Shown here: one piece after another, positions 63,501 through 64,000 of the stretch
Layout of the letters: each line of letters opens with the position of its first letter
How positions within the stretch are numbered: the stretch's first letter is position 1
Source of the DNA: Margaritispora aquatica
Taxonomy: Eukaryota > Ascomycota > Leotiomycetes > Helotiales > Discinellaceae
Reading direction: 5' to 3'
Assembly: GCA_007644065.1 (NCBI GenBank)
Contig: VJWN01000019.1
Coordinates: 124,001 to 188,000, forward strand
DNA length: 64,000 nt
Notes under the pieces: model-generated
Told to the model about the DNA's origin: nothing
Database searches by the model: none
The model's input: the letters and a program-made list of their open reading frames with translations, nothing else
Program-made: the position numbers and the translations under genes

Positions 63501-64000
63501 GCTCCGAGTGCTCATAACGCTATCATCGAACTATCAGATACTACCAGAATTCAAGGGTTAAATTGGTTTCGCTACTACTAGTTCAACACCGAAACAGAAT
63601 TAGCTTGTCCTAGAGATTTTGTCCCCCTTGTAACCGCAAGCTATTTTGGCCACCTGAATTCCATAGACTTGCTTTTGTCTGATATCGAACATATTGAACC
63701 CTACTTAGGGAGTCGTGCTATATACTGGGCGGCTCGGATGGGACATCATGCTGTGGTAGACAAACTCCTTGGAGTGCATGCTAGTCCCGATATGAGCGTC
63801 TTGAACGGACAGACCGCCCTAATCGCTGCGGTACAATTCAATCGACTAGATGCTGTCAAGAGCTTGTTAAGAGAGGAGGGTCTACTTAGCGAAGCTGGTA
63901 AATATCGGGTCAATCATGCTCCATCGCAAGGACGGACACCTCTCTCGATCGCTGCTGGAAATGGCCTGGTTGAAATAGTTCGAGAGCTTCTAAATCATCA
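60513..64000 (+). pseudogene. SesB-NACHT-ankyrin NLR gene with four in-frame TAG codons
   Basis: Partial: it runs off the window. Exons: 60513-60515 (ATG only), 60573-60658, 60718-61063, 61113-61152, 61211-61227, 61284-61598, 61666-61912, 61963-64000+. The N-terminal SesB hydrolase has DIVFIHGLQGHPRKTW, the elbow HSLGG (Ser156) and FLGTPHRGS. The NACHT module has Walker A GYPGSGKT (about 411-418) and Walker B LNVLIDAIDECE. Ankyrin repeats begin near 63600. The last exon stays in one frame but is interrupted by TAG at 62304, 62379, 63465 and 63579. The sequence on both sides keeps normal NLR motifs, so these are nonsense changes, not introns. Each fits CAG-to-TAG or TGG-to-TAG, that is CpA to TpA, as RIP produces. 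The fourth intron (61153-61210) has a GC donor. It would have been an allorecognition or immune-type receptor. Confidence 0.82.

Noticed and set aside
62304..63581. Explaining the TAG codons by stop-codon reassignment or programmed readthrough
   Set aside because: Other genes in the window end normally, TSR3 and the F-box paralogues included, and the TAG positions match Gln/Trp sites expected in NACHT and linker motifs. Nonsense mutation is simpler.

Overview
This window looks like nuclear DNA of a filamentous ascomycete (Pezizomycotina). Genes carry many 45-70 bp GT-AG introns with CTAAC/CTGAC-type branch sites. The gene set also fits: a fungal GT2 cellulose-synthase-like enzyme, a Swi5/Ace2 zinc-finger factor, NADP-mannitol dehydrogenase, and HeLo- and NLR-type proteins. 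A Leotiomycete is possible, but that is only an impression. All gene models below were spliced by eye. I saw no tRNA, rRNA, CRISPR array or intact transposon.

Layout. 1-7.5 kb: a GH12-type glycoside hydrolase (minus) set in long, microsatellite-rich intergenic DNA. 7.5-10 kb: a GT2 membrane glycosyltransferase, with a further 4.4 kb of low-complexity DNA behind it. 14.4-21.2 kb: conserved genes, namely a Swi5/Ace2-like regulator, a CBS-PB1 protein and mitochondrial ribosomal protein uS2m. 22.4-32.1 kb: an accessory-looking block with two related F-box-like/LRR-like proteins in opposite orientations, an orphan, a secreted HExxH metallopeptidase-like protein and a secreted protein of unknown family. 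32.3-41.1 kb: conserved genes again, namely TSR3, a POA1-type macrodomain protein, a GGA clathrin adaptor, an SDR, and mannitol dehydrogenase.

43.2-64 kb holds the most interesting content: three genes with the architecture of fungal allorecognition/programmed-cell-death proteins. They are a HeLo-like domain protein fused to a degenerate kinase, a SesB-type serine hydrolase fused to NB-ARC with a very long disordered tail, and a SesB-NACHT-ankyrin gene broken by four in-frame TAG codons. All four TAGs fit CpA-to-TpA change, the signature of repeat-induced point mutation (RIP). Both SesB genes appear to begin with an exon that consists only of the ATG. Interspersed are an FHA-domain splicing factor (Pml1/SNIP1 type), a disordered coiled-coil protein and a multi-pass membrane protein.

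How the genes relate: most are unrelated housekeeping genes. The functional theme is the 43-64 kb group, where HeLo and SesB domains are known or proposed effector modules and NB-ARC/NACHT domains are switches. That they work together here is inference from proximity only.
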